NCBI GenBank assembly: GCA_947488325.1
Contig: CANKYZ010000007.1
Coordinates: 1 to 64,000 of the forward strand
Length of the DNA stretch: 64,000 nucleotides
Reading direction: 5' to 3'
DNA from: an uncultured Erythrobacter sp.
GTDB taxonomy: Bacteria > Pseudomonadota > Alphaproteobacteria > Sphingomonadales > Sphingomonadaceae
Each line of letters begins with the position of its first letter. Position 1 is the first letter of the stretch. This document shows positions 10,359 to 21,583 of the stretch, piece after piece. The translations under genes and the position numbers were made by a program. Below the pieces are notes generated by a model. It was not told where the DNA came from, made no database searches, and saw nothing but the letters and a program-made list of their open reading frames with translations.

Positions 10359-10999
10359 CTGTATTTATCGCCAGAAATTCTTAACGTCAGTTTCAGCCTT
10401 TCGCAGAGCGTCGGTCTCGCGATACAAAGGGAAAGGCAGCGGCAAGGTTTCACTATCTTGCCGGCGGCAGCGCTTCCAATAAGCGGTGGACTGGGAAGCT
10501 AAAGCCCAATGTGAACTCCCGCCCAGTGGCCCGGATGTCAGTTTGACATATCTGAGAGCTTATCTAAGCTCAACGAATTACCTTCTCCGGTTGCTTTCGC
10601 AGACATAAGAATCGGCATTAGATCCTGTCGCTAGATAAATTGGTAACTGCGCAAAACTTCTCACAAGCTACAACACATTGCAGAGAAAACGCTGCTGACC
10701 ACGCGTTGATCCACGATTCCTAATGGATAGTAGGCCATCCCCAAAGAGGGTGAGTATCTGACTCTAATTAAAAAATGAAACGGACGAGACACTCCATGAG
10801 AAGTGCAATATTCAATTAGAACAATATTTTAAGTCGATTCTACACTCACGTTGGTTCACATTCTGGCACACACAAAAGTTCATCTTCTAGTTCGTTGGCG
10901 CTAGAAAGGAGACTCCCTCCGCCCATTAAGGCTCTCTTTTTCTGTGTCGATCACATGATTATTGGACTTGTACCGGTTTCGCGCCGGTCACTGATCTCA

Positions 11000-11430
11000 T
11001 TATGCCACCTTGGCCTCGAATGCGAGCGGGCTGATACCGCCCAGATATGAATGGCGGCTGCGGGCACTGTAGAACCCGTTGATGCACTGGAAGATGACTG
11101 CCTCTACCTGCATGCGTCTTGGCCATTTCTGCCGCCAGATCAGCTCTGCCTTCATAGATTTAAGAAAGCATCTCAACGGATGCGTTGTCATAACAAATAC
11201 CCTTGCCACTCGTTGACGGCCGCAAGTCGTAAGCCCCCAGCTTCTTCTGATAATCGTAAGAGCAATATTGGCTGCCGCGATTGGAATGAAAAAGGTAGCC
11301 TTCCGGCGGATTACGGAGGCGTACAGCTATACCCAACGCCCGGATCGCCTCAGATCACAAGGCCCCTTTTCATCTTGTCGCTGACGGGGAACAGTGTGGT
11401 TGGTGACGACACCATTTGGGTCGGTCATCG
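11000..11430 (-). mobile_element. Decayed IS3-family transposase (OrfB/rve) remnant
   Basis: Minus-strand frames read VSDKMKRGL / AIRALGIAVRLRNPPEGYLFHSNRGSQYCSYDYQKKLGAYDLRPSTSGKGICYDNASVEMLS / FLKSMKAELIWRQKWPRRMQVEAVIFQCINGFYSARSRHSYLGGISPLAFEAKVA*, spread over more than one frame. Confidence 0.85.
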
Positions 11431-11671
11431 ACCCAGGCCGGCCATTGGCATCATGCTCGGTTTAGGTTGTCACATGGCCAAGCGAATTGATCATCGAGAG
11501 CATGTTAGCAGCCGCATCGTATGAGTGCTCGTATCCGCCAACGTTCTAACAATTCTCTGAATTGGTTGCACCAACATCTGGTTGCTTCGCAGTACGGCCC
11601 TTTGTTAGCTGCTGATTGACCGCAGCTCCTCCTCCGTCCACATCATAACGATAGGTTTCAGAGGAATTATA

Positions 11672-13822
11672 ATGCCCAAATCACTCATCACTGCCAGCGG
11701 TGCACTGGCCATTATCACCGTATCATTCACCACTCCTGTCGCTGCTCAAGAACAGTCGGAAGCGGCGTCTCCGATGTTTGCCACTGAGCGAGGGTCAGCA
11801 CGCACCACCCCCAATCGCACATTTACTGGCGAGGATTTGTTCAGCTTGGCCGTCGCATCCGACCCGCAGATTAACCCGGATGGTAGTCAGATCGCTTATG
11901 TCCGCCGCCAGAACGACATTATGGCTGACCGCGCAATCAGTTCAATTTGGATGATCAACGTATCGAACGGGAAAGAAACTCCATTTGCAGGCCGTAGTGA
12001 CGGAGCTTTTGCTCCGCGTTGGTCACCCGATGGATCGCGCATCGCCTATGTCTCTGTCGAAGACGGAAACGCGCAATTGTGGGTCAAATGGATTGATAGC
12101 GGCGAAGCTGTCCGGCTGACTGGCCTCCCCAATAGCCCCTCAAGCATCGCTTGGGCACCAGATGGCCGATCCATCGCTTACACAATGCTGGTGCAGGACG
12201 CGCCGCCGTCGCTCGGCTCTGCCCCATCCAACCGACCAGAGGGTGCAGAATGGGCTAATCCTCTCGACGTCACCGACCTCGTCAATTTCAGAGCAGATGG
12301 TTCAGGCGAAATTGCACCGGGCTTCGAGAAGATCTTTGTCATTTCCGCCACAGGTGGAGCACCGCGTCAGCTGACCTTTGGACCCAACCACGATGGCGGG
12401 CCACTAAGCTGGTCTCCCGATGGAAGCACAATATTCTTCACCGCCAATCGCAACAGCAATTGGCAAACCGACCCAGTCGAAGCTGATATTTGGTCGCTGG
12501 ACATGGCATCGCTTGCCCTGACAAAGTTGACCGACCGCGATGGCCCTGACGCAGGAGGAGTGGTTTCGCCCGATGGTCGCCTGATCGCTTATACCGGGTT
12601 TGACGACCTAGGGCGTGCCTATGAAAACGCCGAACTTTACGTTATGGATACCAGTGGCGAAAACCGCCGAATACTGACGTCAGAATGGGACTTCAGCGTC
12701 GATTCTATGGAATGGGACGCGGATTCGCGCGGTATCTATGTGCAATATGATGAGCGCGGCGAGACCCATGTGGCGCGTATCGGGTTGAACGGACAAGTGC
12801 GCAATGTCGCAACCGGACTGGGCGGCGGCGGATTTGACCGCCCTTATACCGGCGGTAGCTTCTCGGTCGCCGACAACGACAGCATCGCCTTCACCGGCGG
12901 CACCGGAACACGGCCTGCGGACGTCAAAGTCATCAGCGGAGGGCGTGTACGCTCGCTTACCAATCTCAATGAAAATCTGCTCGCCGCAAAAACTATGGGT
13001 GAAGTCCGCGAGATCGCTGTTTCTTCCAGCTTTGACGGGCAGGAAATTCAAGGTTGGTTGACCTTACCTCCCGGCTATGTCGGAGGGGATCCAGTGCCGT
13101 TGATCTTGGAAATCCACGGCGGGCCATTCGCCGCCTACGGCCCACATTTCTCAACCGACAACCAACTTTATGCTGCCGCAGGTTACGCCGTCCTATCCGC
13201 CAATCCGCGCGGTTCGACCAGCTATGGGGAAGCATTCGCGCAGGAAATCGACAAGGATTATCCCGGCCGCGATTACGATGATTTGATGAGCATTGTCGAC
13301 CGAGCGATCGCGCTTGGGATAGCAGATCCAGACCGTTTGTTCGTGACCGGCGGATCGGGTGGTGGCGTGCTAACATCGTGGATCGTGGGCAAGACCAATC
13401 GATTCCAAGCAGCCGCAACACAGAAACCGGTTATCAACTGGACCACTCAAGCGCTCACTGCAGATGGCACTGGCTATTTCGGTTTGTATTGGCTCGGCGC
13501 ACGCCCTTGGGAAAATCCTGAGACCTTCTGGGCGCATTCACCGCTCTCTTTGATCGGAGATGTCGAAACACCAACACTCGTGGTCGTAGGCGCAGAAGAC
13601 TACCGCACCCCGGTTAGTGAGGCAGTGCAGTATTATTCAGCGCTGCAATTGGCGGGCGTGCCCACCACCCTCATACGGGTGCCGGGAGCCAGTCATGGCG
13701 GTTTCGCAGCGCGTCCATCGCAAAGCGCCGCAAAGGCATCAGCAATTCTAGCATGGTTTGACCGCTATGCCGAAGGGTGGGAACCTGATGCAGTTCAAAG
13801 CGAATCCGCCGCAGGCCAATGA
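11672..13822 (+). CDS. S9-family prolyl oligopeptidase-like peptidase, exported
   Basis: Beta-propeller [12 protein letters not shown] repeats; [29 protein letters not shown] serine motif; [29 protein letters not shown]. Confidence 0.93.
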   Translation: MPKSLITASGALAIITVSFTTPVAAQEQSEAASPMFATERGSARTTPNRTFTGEDLFSLAVASDPQINPDGSQIAYVRRQNDIMADRAISSIWMINVSNGKETPFAGRSDGAFAPRWSPDGSRIAYVSVEDGNAQLWVKWIDSGEAVRLTGLPNSPSSIAWAPDGRSIAYTMLVQDAPPSLGSAPSNRPEGAEWANPLDVTDLVNFRADGSGEIAPGFEKIFVISATGGAPRQLTFGPNHDGGPLSWSPDGSTIFFTANRNSNWQTDPVEADIWSLDMASLALTKLTDRDGPDAGGVVSPDGRLIAYTGFDDLGRAYENAELYVMDTSGENRRILTSEWDFSVDSMEWDADSRGIYVQYDERGETHVARIGLNGQVRNVATGLGGGGFDRPYTGGSFSVADNDSIAFTGGTGTRPADVKVISGGRVRSLTNLNENLLAAKTMGEVREIAVSSSFDGQEIQGWLTLPPGYVGGDPVPLILEIHGGPFAAYGPHFSTDNQLYAAAGYAVLSANPRGSTSYGEAFAQEIDKDYPGRDYDDLMSIVDRAIALGIADPDRLFVTGGSGGGVLTSWIVGKTNRFQAAATQKPVINWTTQALTADGTGYFGLYWLGARPWENPETFWAHSPLSLIGDVETPTLVVVGAEDYRTPVSEAVQYYSALQLAGVPTTLIRVPGASHGGFAARPSQSAAKASAILAWFDRYAEGWEPDAVQSESAAGQ

Positions 13823-13829
13823 TCCGATT

Positions 13830-14381
13830 ATGGCCCGTCTAATCCTGTTCAATAAACCGTTTGGCGTGCTGTCGCAGTTCACTGACAAAGGGAGTCCGAC
13901 TGAAAGGCAAACCCTATCGGATTTTATCGACATCCCAGGCGTTTACCCTGCTGGGCGGCTTGATCGTGACAGCGAAGGGCTGATGATTCTATGCAATGAT
14001 GGCAAATTGCAGGCGCGCATCGCCGATCCACGCTTCAAATTGCCCAAATCGTATTTGGTACAGGTTGACGGAGAGCCTGACGCAGCGGCTCTCGGCGCCT
14101 TGCGCAAAGGAGTGCGGTTGAAAGACGGGATGACCCGCCCCGCCTCGGCAGAGCGCGTCGATGCACCAGACCTGTGGCCGCGCAATCCGCCTATTCGAGT
14201 GCGAAAGACGGTGGCGGACAGCTGGATCAGACTAACAATTCACGAAGGCAAGAACCGACAAGTGCGCCGCATGACAGCCGCGGTGGGCCACCCGACATTG
14301 CGGCTGATCCGGTGGTCGATCGGAGAGTGGACGGTCGATGGGCTGCCAGTTGGCGAGCACACCAACGGCGAGGCCTCTTAA
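13830..14381 (+). CDS. rluE: Pseudouridine synthase, RluE-like
   Basis: [71 protein letters not shown] at 13830 is 8 nt after the previous stop. Confidence 0.85.
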   Translation: MARLILFNKPFGVLSQFTDKGSPTERQTLSDFIDIPGVYPAGRLDRDSEGLMILCNDGKLQARIADPRFKLPKSYLVQVDGEPDAAALGALRKGVRLKDGMTRPASAERVDAPDLWPRNPPIRVRKTVADSWIRLTIHEGKNRQVRRMTAAVGHPTLRLIRWSIGEWTVDGLPVGEHTNGEAS

Positions 14382-15554
14382 TCAGTCGTACTCAGCATGG
14401 CTCACAGCGATGCTGCCGTGATTGTGCAAATGTTCGATCAAAGTGCGAACCGATGGCAGGTCAGCATAATCCGGCCCAGCTTTGATCCGTGGCTGCGCAC
14501 ATAGAGCCTCCGCAAATGGTTTGGCTTCGTCCGCGCATTCAATCGCTTGTCCGTCTACGGCGAGCAACAACGATCCGCCCTTACCGTGCACAAAGGCAAA
14601 CCGGCTTGCGGGGTTTCGGATCAGCTCACAACCACCAGTCAATGCTTCGGCTACCTCTTGCGCAGAGATCAATTGTTCAGGACGCCAGTCAATTTCTGCA
14701 TTCTTGGGCTCGGTCGCATATTCGGCGAACCATTTGGTGAAAGCGTCTTTGTCGCTCAATCGTTCCGTCGCCATTGCGTGCAACTGGGAAAGCGATGCTT
14801 CGGTGATTTGGCCGGGGTTGGATTGCTGGGACAACCCAGGGTCGCCGTAGCGATCATCGTCATTGATTTCGTCAAGCAACTGCGCGGTGAAGCCTTCGAT
14901 CAATTCGCTGCGCGACGGCGCGCGGAAACCAATCGAATAAGTCATGCAGTCATCGGTGAGCGCCACACCCTTATGCGCTAAACGCGGGGGCACATAGAGG
15001 ATATCGCCCGGTTCTAGCGCCCAATCTTCTATCGCCTGAAAATCAGCCAATAGGCGCAATCCGTCATGGTCCAGCAATTCGGTCTTGTCATCGCACATCC
15101 CGCCGAGCTGCCAGCGACGTTTTCCCTGCCCTTGCACAAGGAAGACGTCATATTGGTCAAAATGCGCGCCGACACCTCCGCCGGTCACCGCATAGCTCAC
15201 CATCACATCGTCAACCCGCCAATTGGGGATAAAACGGAATGGCTCCAGTAGGTCCGAAACAGCAGGAACGTGATGATCGACCGCCTGCACCAGCAACGTC
15301 CAAGGCGCTTTTCCCAGATTTCCAAACCGGTCGAGCGGCAGGGGACCGTGTTCCAACTCATAGGCATCGATGTCTTGCGTGATCAGGCGCGATTCCACGT
15401 GCGGCTCGCAGGCCAGTCCAGCCAATTCGTCGGGATCAAGCGGATTGGCCCATTGTGGCCAAGGATTGCGGATCAGCAGCGGCTTTTGCTGCCAGTATTC
15501 GCGCAGAAATTCATCCGCGTCGAAATTGGCAAAGCGTCCAGCAAGTTCGATCAT
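14382..15554 (-). CDS. JmjC/cupin-4 ribosomal oxygenase, RoxA/YcfD-like
   Basis: QKPLLIRNPWPQW; GVGAHFDQYDVFLVQGQGKRRWQLGG (HxD); LEPGDILYVPPRLAHKGVALTDDCMTYSIGFRAPSRSEL. Confidence 0.88.
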   Translation of the reverse strand: MIELAGRFANFDADEFLREYWQQKPLLIRNPWPQWANPLDPDELAGLACEPHVESRLITQDIDAYELEHGPLPLDRFGNLGKAPWTLLVQAVDHHVPAVSDLLEPFRFIPNWRVDDVMVSYAVTGGGVGAHFDQYDVFLVQGQGKRRWQLGGMCDDKTELLDHDGLRLLADFQAIEDWALEPGDILYVPPRLAHKGVALTDDCMTYSIGFRAPSRSELIEGFTAQLLDEINDDDRYGDPGLSQQSNPGQITEASLSQLHAMATERLSDKDAFTKWFAEYATEPKNAEIDWRPEQLISAQEVAEALTGGCELIRNPASRFAFVHGKGGSLLLAVDGQAIECADEAKPFAEALCAQPRIKAGPDYADLPSVRTLIEHLHNHGSIAVSHAEYD

Positions 15555-15811
15555 TCTTGACCAGCCGATGCCATCATATCCATGAAATTACGAGCTGCCT
15601 CACGGTCTGCTTCATCCTCGAACGCCACATCCAGATCAGGCGCGCTGTCGAGCATGTGGAGAAGACTCCACAATACAAAACGCTTGCCTGCGTCCGTTTC
15701 CAGACCAAGGTCCACCTGCATTCTATCGACCGCAGCGGGGATCGCATCGACCTGCACTTCTGCAAGATCCGGGGTACCAAAATAGCGAAGCAGCAGGTTG
15801 TTCATATCCAT
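15551..15811 (-). CDS. Conserved small acidic protein of unknown function
   Basis: 86 aa, 4-nt overlap with the downstream oxygenase gene (translational coupling). Confidence 0.65.
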   Translation of the reverse strand: MDMNNLLLRYFGTPDLAEVQVDAIPAAVDRMQVDLGLETDAGKRFVLWSLLHMLDSAPDLDVAFEDEADREAARNFMDMMASAGQE

Positions 15812-15920
15812 GCCGCGTCGCTAGACGCCTGCGGCTCTTATGCAAAGGCAATTGGCATCTAAATCGCTCTGCCGTGCGAAGGCATTTGACGCGGCCCATA
15901 AGGTTGCTACGGGCGCGGTC

Positions 15921-17792
15921 ATGCTAACAATCAGCGGTATCACAGTGCGACTTGGTGGTCGCCCCATTCTCGACCACGCCAGTGCGGCGATCCCGCACGG
16001 CGCACGGGTAGGCTTGATCGGCCGCAATGGCGCTGGCAAATCGACTTTGATGAAGGCGCTGATTGGTGAGATAGAGCCTGATGATGGCGAGATCACAAAA
16101 CCATCGCGCGTTCGGCTGGGTTATATCGCGCAGGATGCGCCGAGCGGGACAATCACTCCAGAAGAAGCTGTGCTGGCAGCAGACACCGAACGCGCCAGTC
16201 TACTGGAAGAAGCGGAGACCTGCACCGATCCAGACCGGCTCGGCGAAGTTCATGAACGATTGCTCACCATCGATGCCTATAGCGCACCGTCACGCGCGGC
16301 TCGTATCCTGACGGGATTGGGCTTTGACGAAGCAATGCAAACCCAGCCGCTCGACAGCTTCTCAGGCGGTTGGAAGATGCGCGTTGCATTGGGGGCCCTG
16401 CTGTTTTCTGAGCCTGATGTGTTGTTACTCGATGAACCGTCAAATCACCTCGATCTCGAAGCAACCTTGTGGCTTGAGAACTTCCTGAAAAGCTATCCCG
16501 CTACGCTGCTGGTAATCAGCCATGAACGCGATCTACTGAACAAAGTGGTCAATCATATTTTGCACCTACAAGGCGGCAAATTGACGTTGTATCCGGGCGG
16601 ATATGACAGTTTTGAAAAGCAGCGAGCCGAACGTGCCGCGCAGCTTGCCTCGGCCAAGGCATCGCAAGATGCGCAACGCGCCAAATTGCAGGATTACGTC
16701 TCCCGCAACAGCGCACGCGCCTCCACTGCCAAACAAGCACAGTCACGCGCAAAAATGCTCGCACGGATGCAGCCCATCGCGGCATTGATGGAAGATCCCA
16801 CGCTTAGTTTCGATTTTCCCAACCCGGCAGAAATGAAGCCGCCCATGATCACCATGGACATGGCTGCTGTCGGTTACTCCGACGATGACCCCGTTCTGAA
16901 ACGTATCAGTCTCCGGATTGATCCTGACGACCGGATCGCACTTTTGGGCCGCAATGGTAACGGCAAGACCACTCTGGCGCGGTTATTAGCGGCGCAGCTT
17001 CCTTTGATGGAAGGTGAGGTTAATTCGCCGGGTAAGATGACGGTGGGCTATTTCACCCAATATCAGGTCGAAGAACTGGCGGGCGACAATACGCCGCTGG
17101 AACATATGACGCAGGCCATGGAAGACCAATCCACCGGCGCCATCCGTGCGCAATTGGGCCGTTTTGGCTTTTCCGGCAATCGCGCAACTCAAAAAGTCGG
17201 AAAACTATCGGGCGGCGAACGTGCGCGTCTCGCTCTGGCACTCATAACCCGAGATGCACCACATCTGCTGATTTTGGACGAGCCAACCAATCACCTCGAT
17301 GTCGATGCGCGAGAGGCACTGGTGCAGGCGCTCAATGACTATACTGGAGCAGTGATCCTGATCAGTCATGATCGCCACATGGTCGAACTGACGGCGGACA
17401 GATTGGTTCTCGTCGATGGCGGGACGGCTAAAGAATATTCTGGTAGCATGGATGACTACATCGACTTTGTGCTCGGCGTGAATCAGCCAAAAAAGGAGCG
17501 CGGACCGAAGCCCACCAGTTCCAACAAAGGCCGTTCGGGAAAAGACCGGGCCAAGCTCAAATTCGTCCAGTCTGAAATCAGACGCGCGGAAAAGGCACTG
17601 TCGAAACTGCAATCAAGCTGTAGCGAGATCGATCAAGCGATGTTTGAACCTGGCAAGTCCGGTTCACCATATTCGAACAAATCCATGAGCGATCTGCTGT
17701 CTGATCGCGCCGAACTTTCCGGCAAAATAGACAAGGCGGAGGCCGAATGGTTGAAGCTGAACGAGCAATTGGAAGCGCTCGGTCAGACTTAG
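15921..17792 (+). CDS. ABC-F family ATP-binding protein
   Basis: Two ATPase domains: LIGRNGAGKSTLMKAL, SFSGGWKMRVALGALLFSEPDVLLLDEPSNHLDLE; LLGRNGNGKTTLARLL, KLSGGERARLALALITRDAPHLLILDEPTNHLDVD. Confidence 0.95.
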   Translation: MLTISGITVRLGGRPILDHASAAIPHGARVGLIGRNGAGKSTLMKALIGEIEPDDGEITKPSRVRLGYIAQDAPSGTITPEEAVLAADTERASLLEEAETCTDPDRLGEVHERLLTIDAYSAPSRAARILTGLGFDEAMQTQPLDSFSGGWKMRVALGALLFSEPDVLLLDEPSNHLDLEATLWLENFLKSYPATLLVISHERDLLNKVVNHILHLQGGKLTLYPGGYDSFEKQRAERAAQLASAKASQDAQRAKLQDYVSRNSARASTAKQAQSRAKMLARMQPIAALMEDPTLSFDFPNPAEMKPPMITMDMAAVGYSDDDPVLKRISLRIDPDDRIALLGRNGNGKTTLARLLAAQLPLMEGEVNSPGKMTVGYFTQYQVEELAGDNTPLEHMTQAMEDQSTGAIRAQLGRFGFSGNRATQKVGKLSGGERARLALALITRDAPHLLILDEPTNHLDVDAREALVQALNDYTGAVILISHDRHMVELTADRLVLVDGGTAKEYSGSMDDYIDFVLGVNQPKKERGPKPTSSNKGRSGKDRAKLKFVQSEIRRAEKALSKLQSSCSEIDQAMFEPGKSGSPYSNKSMSDLLSDRAELSGKIDKAEAEWLKLNEQLEALGQT

Positions 17793-17887
17793 CCAGAAAA
17801 ATTCTTCTTAGTCTGATCGGGATCGCGCTAGTGACAGGATTCGTTTACTGGTTGGGCGGCGCAGCTTTGAGGTTGAATTTACGCTAA
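17747..17887 (+). CDS. Candidate small membrane protein overlapping the abc-F 3' end
   Basis: Translated by eye: MVEAERAIGSARSDLARKILLSLIGIALVTGFVYWLGGAALRLNLR*; one hydrophobic helix; below the ORF-track length cut-off. Confidence 0.3.
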   Translation: MVEAERAIGSARSDLARKILLSLIGIALVTGFVYWLGGAALRLNLR

Positions 17888-17903
17888 TCGCATCTCCAAC
17901 ATC

Positions 17904-18902
17904 CTATTCGATCAAATCATATGCTCCTTGGGCCATGCCGCCATTTGAATGCGCCACACCTTCGACCACACGCAGGGACCATCCAAATTCCCATCTTCTT
18001 TGTTCAGCATAAGTGCGAGCGGCTTCGAAGAAGGCTTGTCCCCGCGCAAATCGATGCGGACCTTGAACCATTGCGCCGTCGCTGCGGTTGAGTGCTGATT
18101 GGTTGCGGTCATTATCTTCATCGCCCAGCAACAACACCACATCCTTGGCAAGGGCGGCGCGAAGACCCTCTTTACCTATTGGAATGCTGCCTAGATCAAA
18201 AGGATAGGCAATGGCCGGATCGGCAAAAGTGTACCAACCCGCATTGGCTGCAAGATAGCGCTGGGCTCTCGCGTCACATTTAAAAAACAAGAAGCGGTGG
18301 ACGAACTGTGATCCGGCCGAATGACGATAAACTGTGTAGCCCATCTGCGCGCCATTCAGCCGCGAAACAACCTCGTCAAAAATCGGTTCGATTGCAGAAA
18401 AACTCCAGACCGTTTCATCGCGTCATTCGCCCGTGCGCCGCTCAAAAGCTGCGCCTAGATTATAACTGCGTGATCCTGGAAAATCAGTACGTGAGAATTC
18501 CGGCACTATAACCACAAACCCACCTTCTTGTGCCTCATCAATCCATTGATCACGGTAACGCAGCGGATCACGGTTCGCGCCGTGCATGACAAACAAGATA
18601 GGGGCGTTAGTCCGGTCGATTCCGGCTGGAACATAGATCCAAACGGGTAAATCAGGCCCATCCCAATCCGTTAAAATAAATCCGCCGACCTATTCAGGGA
18701 TAGCTTCTTTACCTGCACAGCATTGTATAGACGAGCCAACCGGTTCAGCGAGGGACGAACTGCTGCTCAACAACGGACTGACCAAAGCCCCTGCAATAAT
18801 TGGAATCGTAAACCACGTTATCCCATTGAGACCCGACCGCATTCCATCCTCCTTTAAGGTCAAGTATGAATGCAGAATGCGCGACCGCTTCACAACGCGC
18901 AA
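17904..18902 (-). pseudogene. Alpha/beta hydrolase (esterase/PHB-depolymerase-like) interrupted by two in-frame stop codons
   Basis: ORFs 18690..18902 and 17904..18344 share a frame and the intervening codons are open except TAG (18690-18692) and TGA (18423-18425). Reads ...ILFVMHGANRDPLRYRDQWIDEAQEGGFVVIVPEFSRTDFPGSRSYNLGAAFERRTGE*RDETVWSF...YRHSAGSQF...LGDEDND...GVAHSNGGM. Confidence 0.85.
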
Positions 18903-18922
18903 TGCTACGCTCGCAAATGAAG

Positions 18923-21583
18923 TTACCGAACCCGCGAAGGCGCGATTAGCACTGCGTTTGCCAACAACAGATCAAGTCCATCGAGATAGGCGCGGGTCGC
19001 GGGGTCATGGGCAAAGGCAATCGCCATTCCGCGCCCGGTAGGCTGAGCCATCAGATAAGGCTTGAACGCCAACTGCCTACGATTTTCATCCCAGACATAT
19101 CCGCTTGCTACCAATTCGTCAGCGTTCTCAAAACGTAGCACATTAGAACCATTCGCCCGGTCAAGTGGAGTGAATATCTGCGCCCCGCTCGCCAAGACCA
19201 CGGCGCCGCTATCATATCCTGCCGACAGGAAATGGTCCTGATCAGCCACGGTGTTGAGCAATGCTCCCGGTAGCGTGTCTGGCAGCGCGCTTTGATCAGC
19301 AATCGCGTCCCGATATTCGTCTTCGCTCGCGAATTCACGAGCCTGTGTCAGCAAAGCTTCTTCCTTTTCTTCACTCGACGGTTCCCGGCCCAAAGCAGCT
19401 TCGCGCTGGACCGTGATCAGCGGATCTTCACCGCTCGTAAAAGCGGTCAGACTGTTACCCACTGTCACCAAAACGCCGCCCCGTTCGACAAAGCTGCGCA
19501 ATGTCGTGATTCCGCTTTCACCCAGATCGCCGTGCGGTGAGCCATCGGGCACGATCACAACATCATAGTCAGACAGGTCAGCGCGTCCGAAACGGTCCGT
19601 ACGGATCGGCACGACCGGTAAGCCAAGTCGCCTTTCCAACACATATCGCATTGCACCTGCACTAAGTGGAGAGATTCCATCATCCCAGGCAATCGCAACC
19701 TTTGGCAATGTGAGCCGTGCAAACGCTTCGCTACCCAAATTCGGCCCGTCTTCGACCCAGCTGGAATCAAATGCCACGGTCTCCGCGCCAATCTCTAGGG
19801 CAAGCTCTCGTAAGCGAGACATGGCTTCAGGATTGTTTCTGCCAGCGGGGAACAGCACAGTGCCGCGCGGGTAAGAACGACCATCTTTCACAAAAGCTTC
19901 GTCGGTGCCGTGGGCAACCAACCCTTCGCGCAAAGCCAGTGTGACCAGCCGAGCCTGGCCGCTATCGGTCCATGGCACAGCAATCGCAATTTCACCGGCC
20001 CCCTGAGGCAGCGCTTCGATTGGTGTGTCGGTAAGGAGCGCTTCACCATCTACGGCACTGGCGCACAGATTCACATCAACGCCCGACATCAAACCAACCG
20101 ACCATGCTGTCACGTCATACAGTTCATGCGGGAGGTCATCTGACCGGCGCTGTTCTTGATCAGTCACGAAATCGGCGGGCAATGGTGTGTCTCGGTCAAG
20201 CAAACTGCGCACCAATCGCGCGGCTGGCTGCGCCTGCGGCACAGCAATATAGCCCTGCGGGTAGGACCGCCCGCACACGCTAACCGGTCCAGCTTGGCGG
20301 CGCACTTCGATACCTTGCGCGGCAAGTCTGCGGCCTAGGCTTTCTGCATTCCAACGCCGGTTCGACAAATCGATCACATAGACCCCGCGTCCCGCCGCTC
20401 CATTGGCATTAGCAGCGCGATAAGATGCATAATCGGAAAGGAATCGATCAGCATTTTGCGCCACAGCTTCGGCAGTAGCGAAGCTGGCGATGAAGTGATT
20501 GCGCACACCGTCAGCATAGCTCAAATCAGTCCCGTCGCGTCGTTCAAACACCAGACCACGCGCCGATCCTTGCTCATATGTGCTGCCAATTGCGCCTTGA
20601 TGCGTGTTCCATGTATCGCCGTAACCAGGATAGAACAGGTCATAGACTTCTCGGGTAAAATAGGGTTCACCTATACGATCGAAATAAGCGGCATTGTTGC
20701 GCCCAATAATCTCATAAGCGCGTTGCTGCGTGTCGGTGATGTTCGGATTGATCGGCTGTGCAGCCGGGGAGAAAAAGTAGGTTTCATCTCCTCCCATTTC
20801 ATGAACATCGACCATTACGACTGGGTTCCATTCACGGATCGCGGCAACCTTGCCCCGCGTTTCTGGCTGGCTCAAAGTGAACCAATCGCGGTTAAGATCG
20901 AACATGTAGTGATTGACCCGGCCACTAGGCCAAGGCTCGTCATGTTCGGCAGCTTGACGATCACTAGCCGGATCGATGCCAACCGCGCTGCGAAATTGGT
21001 TGACGAACCGGGCACGGCCATCCGGATTTTGCATGGGATCGAGCACGACTATGCTCTCTGACATAATCTGCTGCACTCGTGGATCGTCACGAGCAGCGAG
21101 CAGATGGTAGGCCATCATCAAGGCCGCATCGGTCGGGGCGATCTCATTGCCATGCACAGCATAGCCCAACCATGTGACTGGCAAGGCACTGCCATTCCCG
21201 GACCGGCCTGCAGCAATATTCGCCAAGTCGGCCTGAATCGCATCAATCCGCGCCATGTTCTCTGGCGATGTCAGAACCAGATAATGGAGTGGCCGCCCTT
21301 CCCAACTGGTCGCATATTGGATCATCTTTAGCCGGTTGGGCGCAGCTTCAGCCAACGCCCGCGCATAACTATTCGCCTCTTGCGGAGATGTAACACGCGC
21401 GCCCGGAGCATGTCCCACAACTTCGGTAAGGGTAGGGATTGCAGGATCAAATTCCGCCTGAAGAACAGACTGTGCGTAAGCAGATGCTGATACAAATACT
21501 GACAGAAAAATGTTTGCGGAAATTGCAAGACACCAAATGGCGCAGTGTACTATCGCAGTCTTTGAAAATGTTTGGCGGAACAC
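18923..21583 (-). CDS. M14-family zinc carboxypeptidase-like protein, exported
   Basis: TWLGYAVHGNEIAPTDAAL; DPMQNPDGRARFVNQFR; MFDLNRDWFTLSQPETRGKVAAIREWNPVVMVDVHEMG; C-terminal GATase1-like region. Confidence 0.9.
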   Translation of the reverse strand: MFRQTFSKTAIVHCAIWCLAISANIFLSVFVSASAYAQSVLQAEFDPAIPTLTEVVGHAPGARVTSPQEANSYARALAEAAPNRLKMIQYATSWEGRPLHYLVLTSPENMARIDAIQADLANIAAGRSGNGSALPVTWLGYAVHGNEIAPTDAALMMAYHLLAARDDPRVQQIMSESIVVLDPMQNPDGRARFVNQFRSAVGIDPASDRQAAEHDEPWPSGRVNHYMFDLNRDWFTLSQPETRGKVAAIREWNPVVMVDVHEMGGDETYFFSPAAQPINPNITDTQQRAYEIIGRNNAAYFDRIGEPYFTREVYDLFYPGYGDTWNTHQGAIGSTYEQGSARGLVFERRDGTDLSYADGVRNHFIASFATAEAVAQNADRFLSDYASYRAANANGAAGRGVYVIDLSNRRWNAESLGRRLAAQGIEVRRQAGPVSVCGRSYPQGYIAVPQAQPAARLVRSLLDRDTPLPADFVTDQEQRRSDDLPHELYDVTAWSVGLMSGVDVNLCASAVDGEALLTDTPIEALPQGAGEIAIAVPWTDSGQARLVTLALREGLVAHGTDEAFVKDGRSYPRGTVLFPAGRNNPEAMSRLRELALEIGAETVAFDSSWVEDGPNLGSEAFARLTLPKVAIAWDDGISPLSAGAMRYVLERRLGLPVVPIRTDRFGRADLSDYDVVIVPDGSPHGDLGESGITTLRSFVERGGVLVTVGNSLTAFTSGEDPLITVQREAALGREPSSEEKEEALLTQAREFASEDEYRDAIADQSALPDTLPGALLNTVADQDHFLSAGYDSGAVVLASGAQIFTPLDRANGSNVLRFENADELVASGYVWDENRRQLAFKPYLMAQPTGRGMAIAFAHDPATRAYLDGLDLLLANAVLIAPSRVR

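Noticed and set aside
10360-10995. Possible hidden gene in the long gap before the IS3 remnant
   Set aside because: Both strands scanned by eye; only short frames with no convincing family resemblance.
18423-18425. TGA as a selenocysteine codon in the alpha/beta hydrolase
   Set aside because: The same frame also has a TAG, the position (RRTGE*RDETVW) is not near the catalytic serine, and no SECIS could be demonstrated by eye; nonsense mutation is simpler.
20456-21061. 201-aa plus-strand ORF opposite the M14 peptidase
   Set aside because: Spurious antisense frame; no domain signature.
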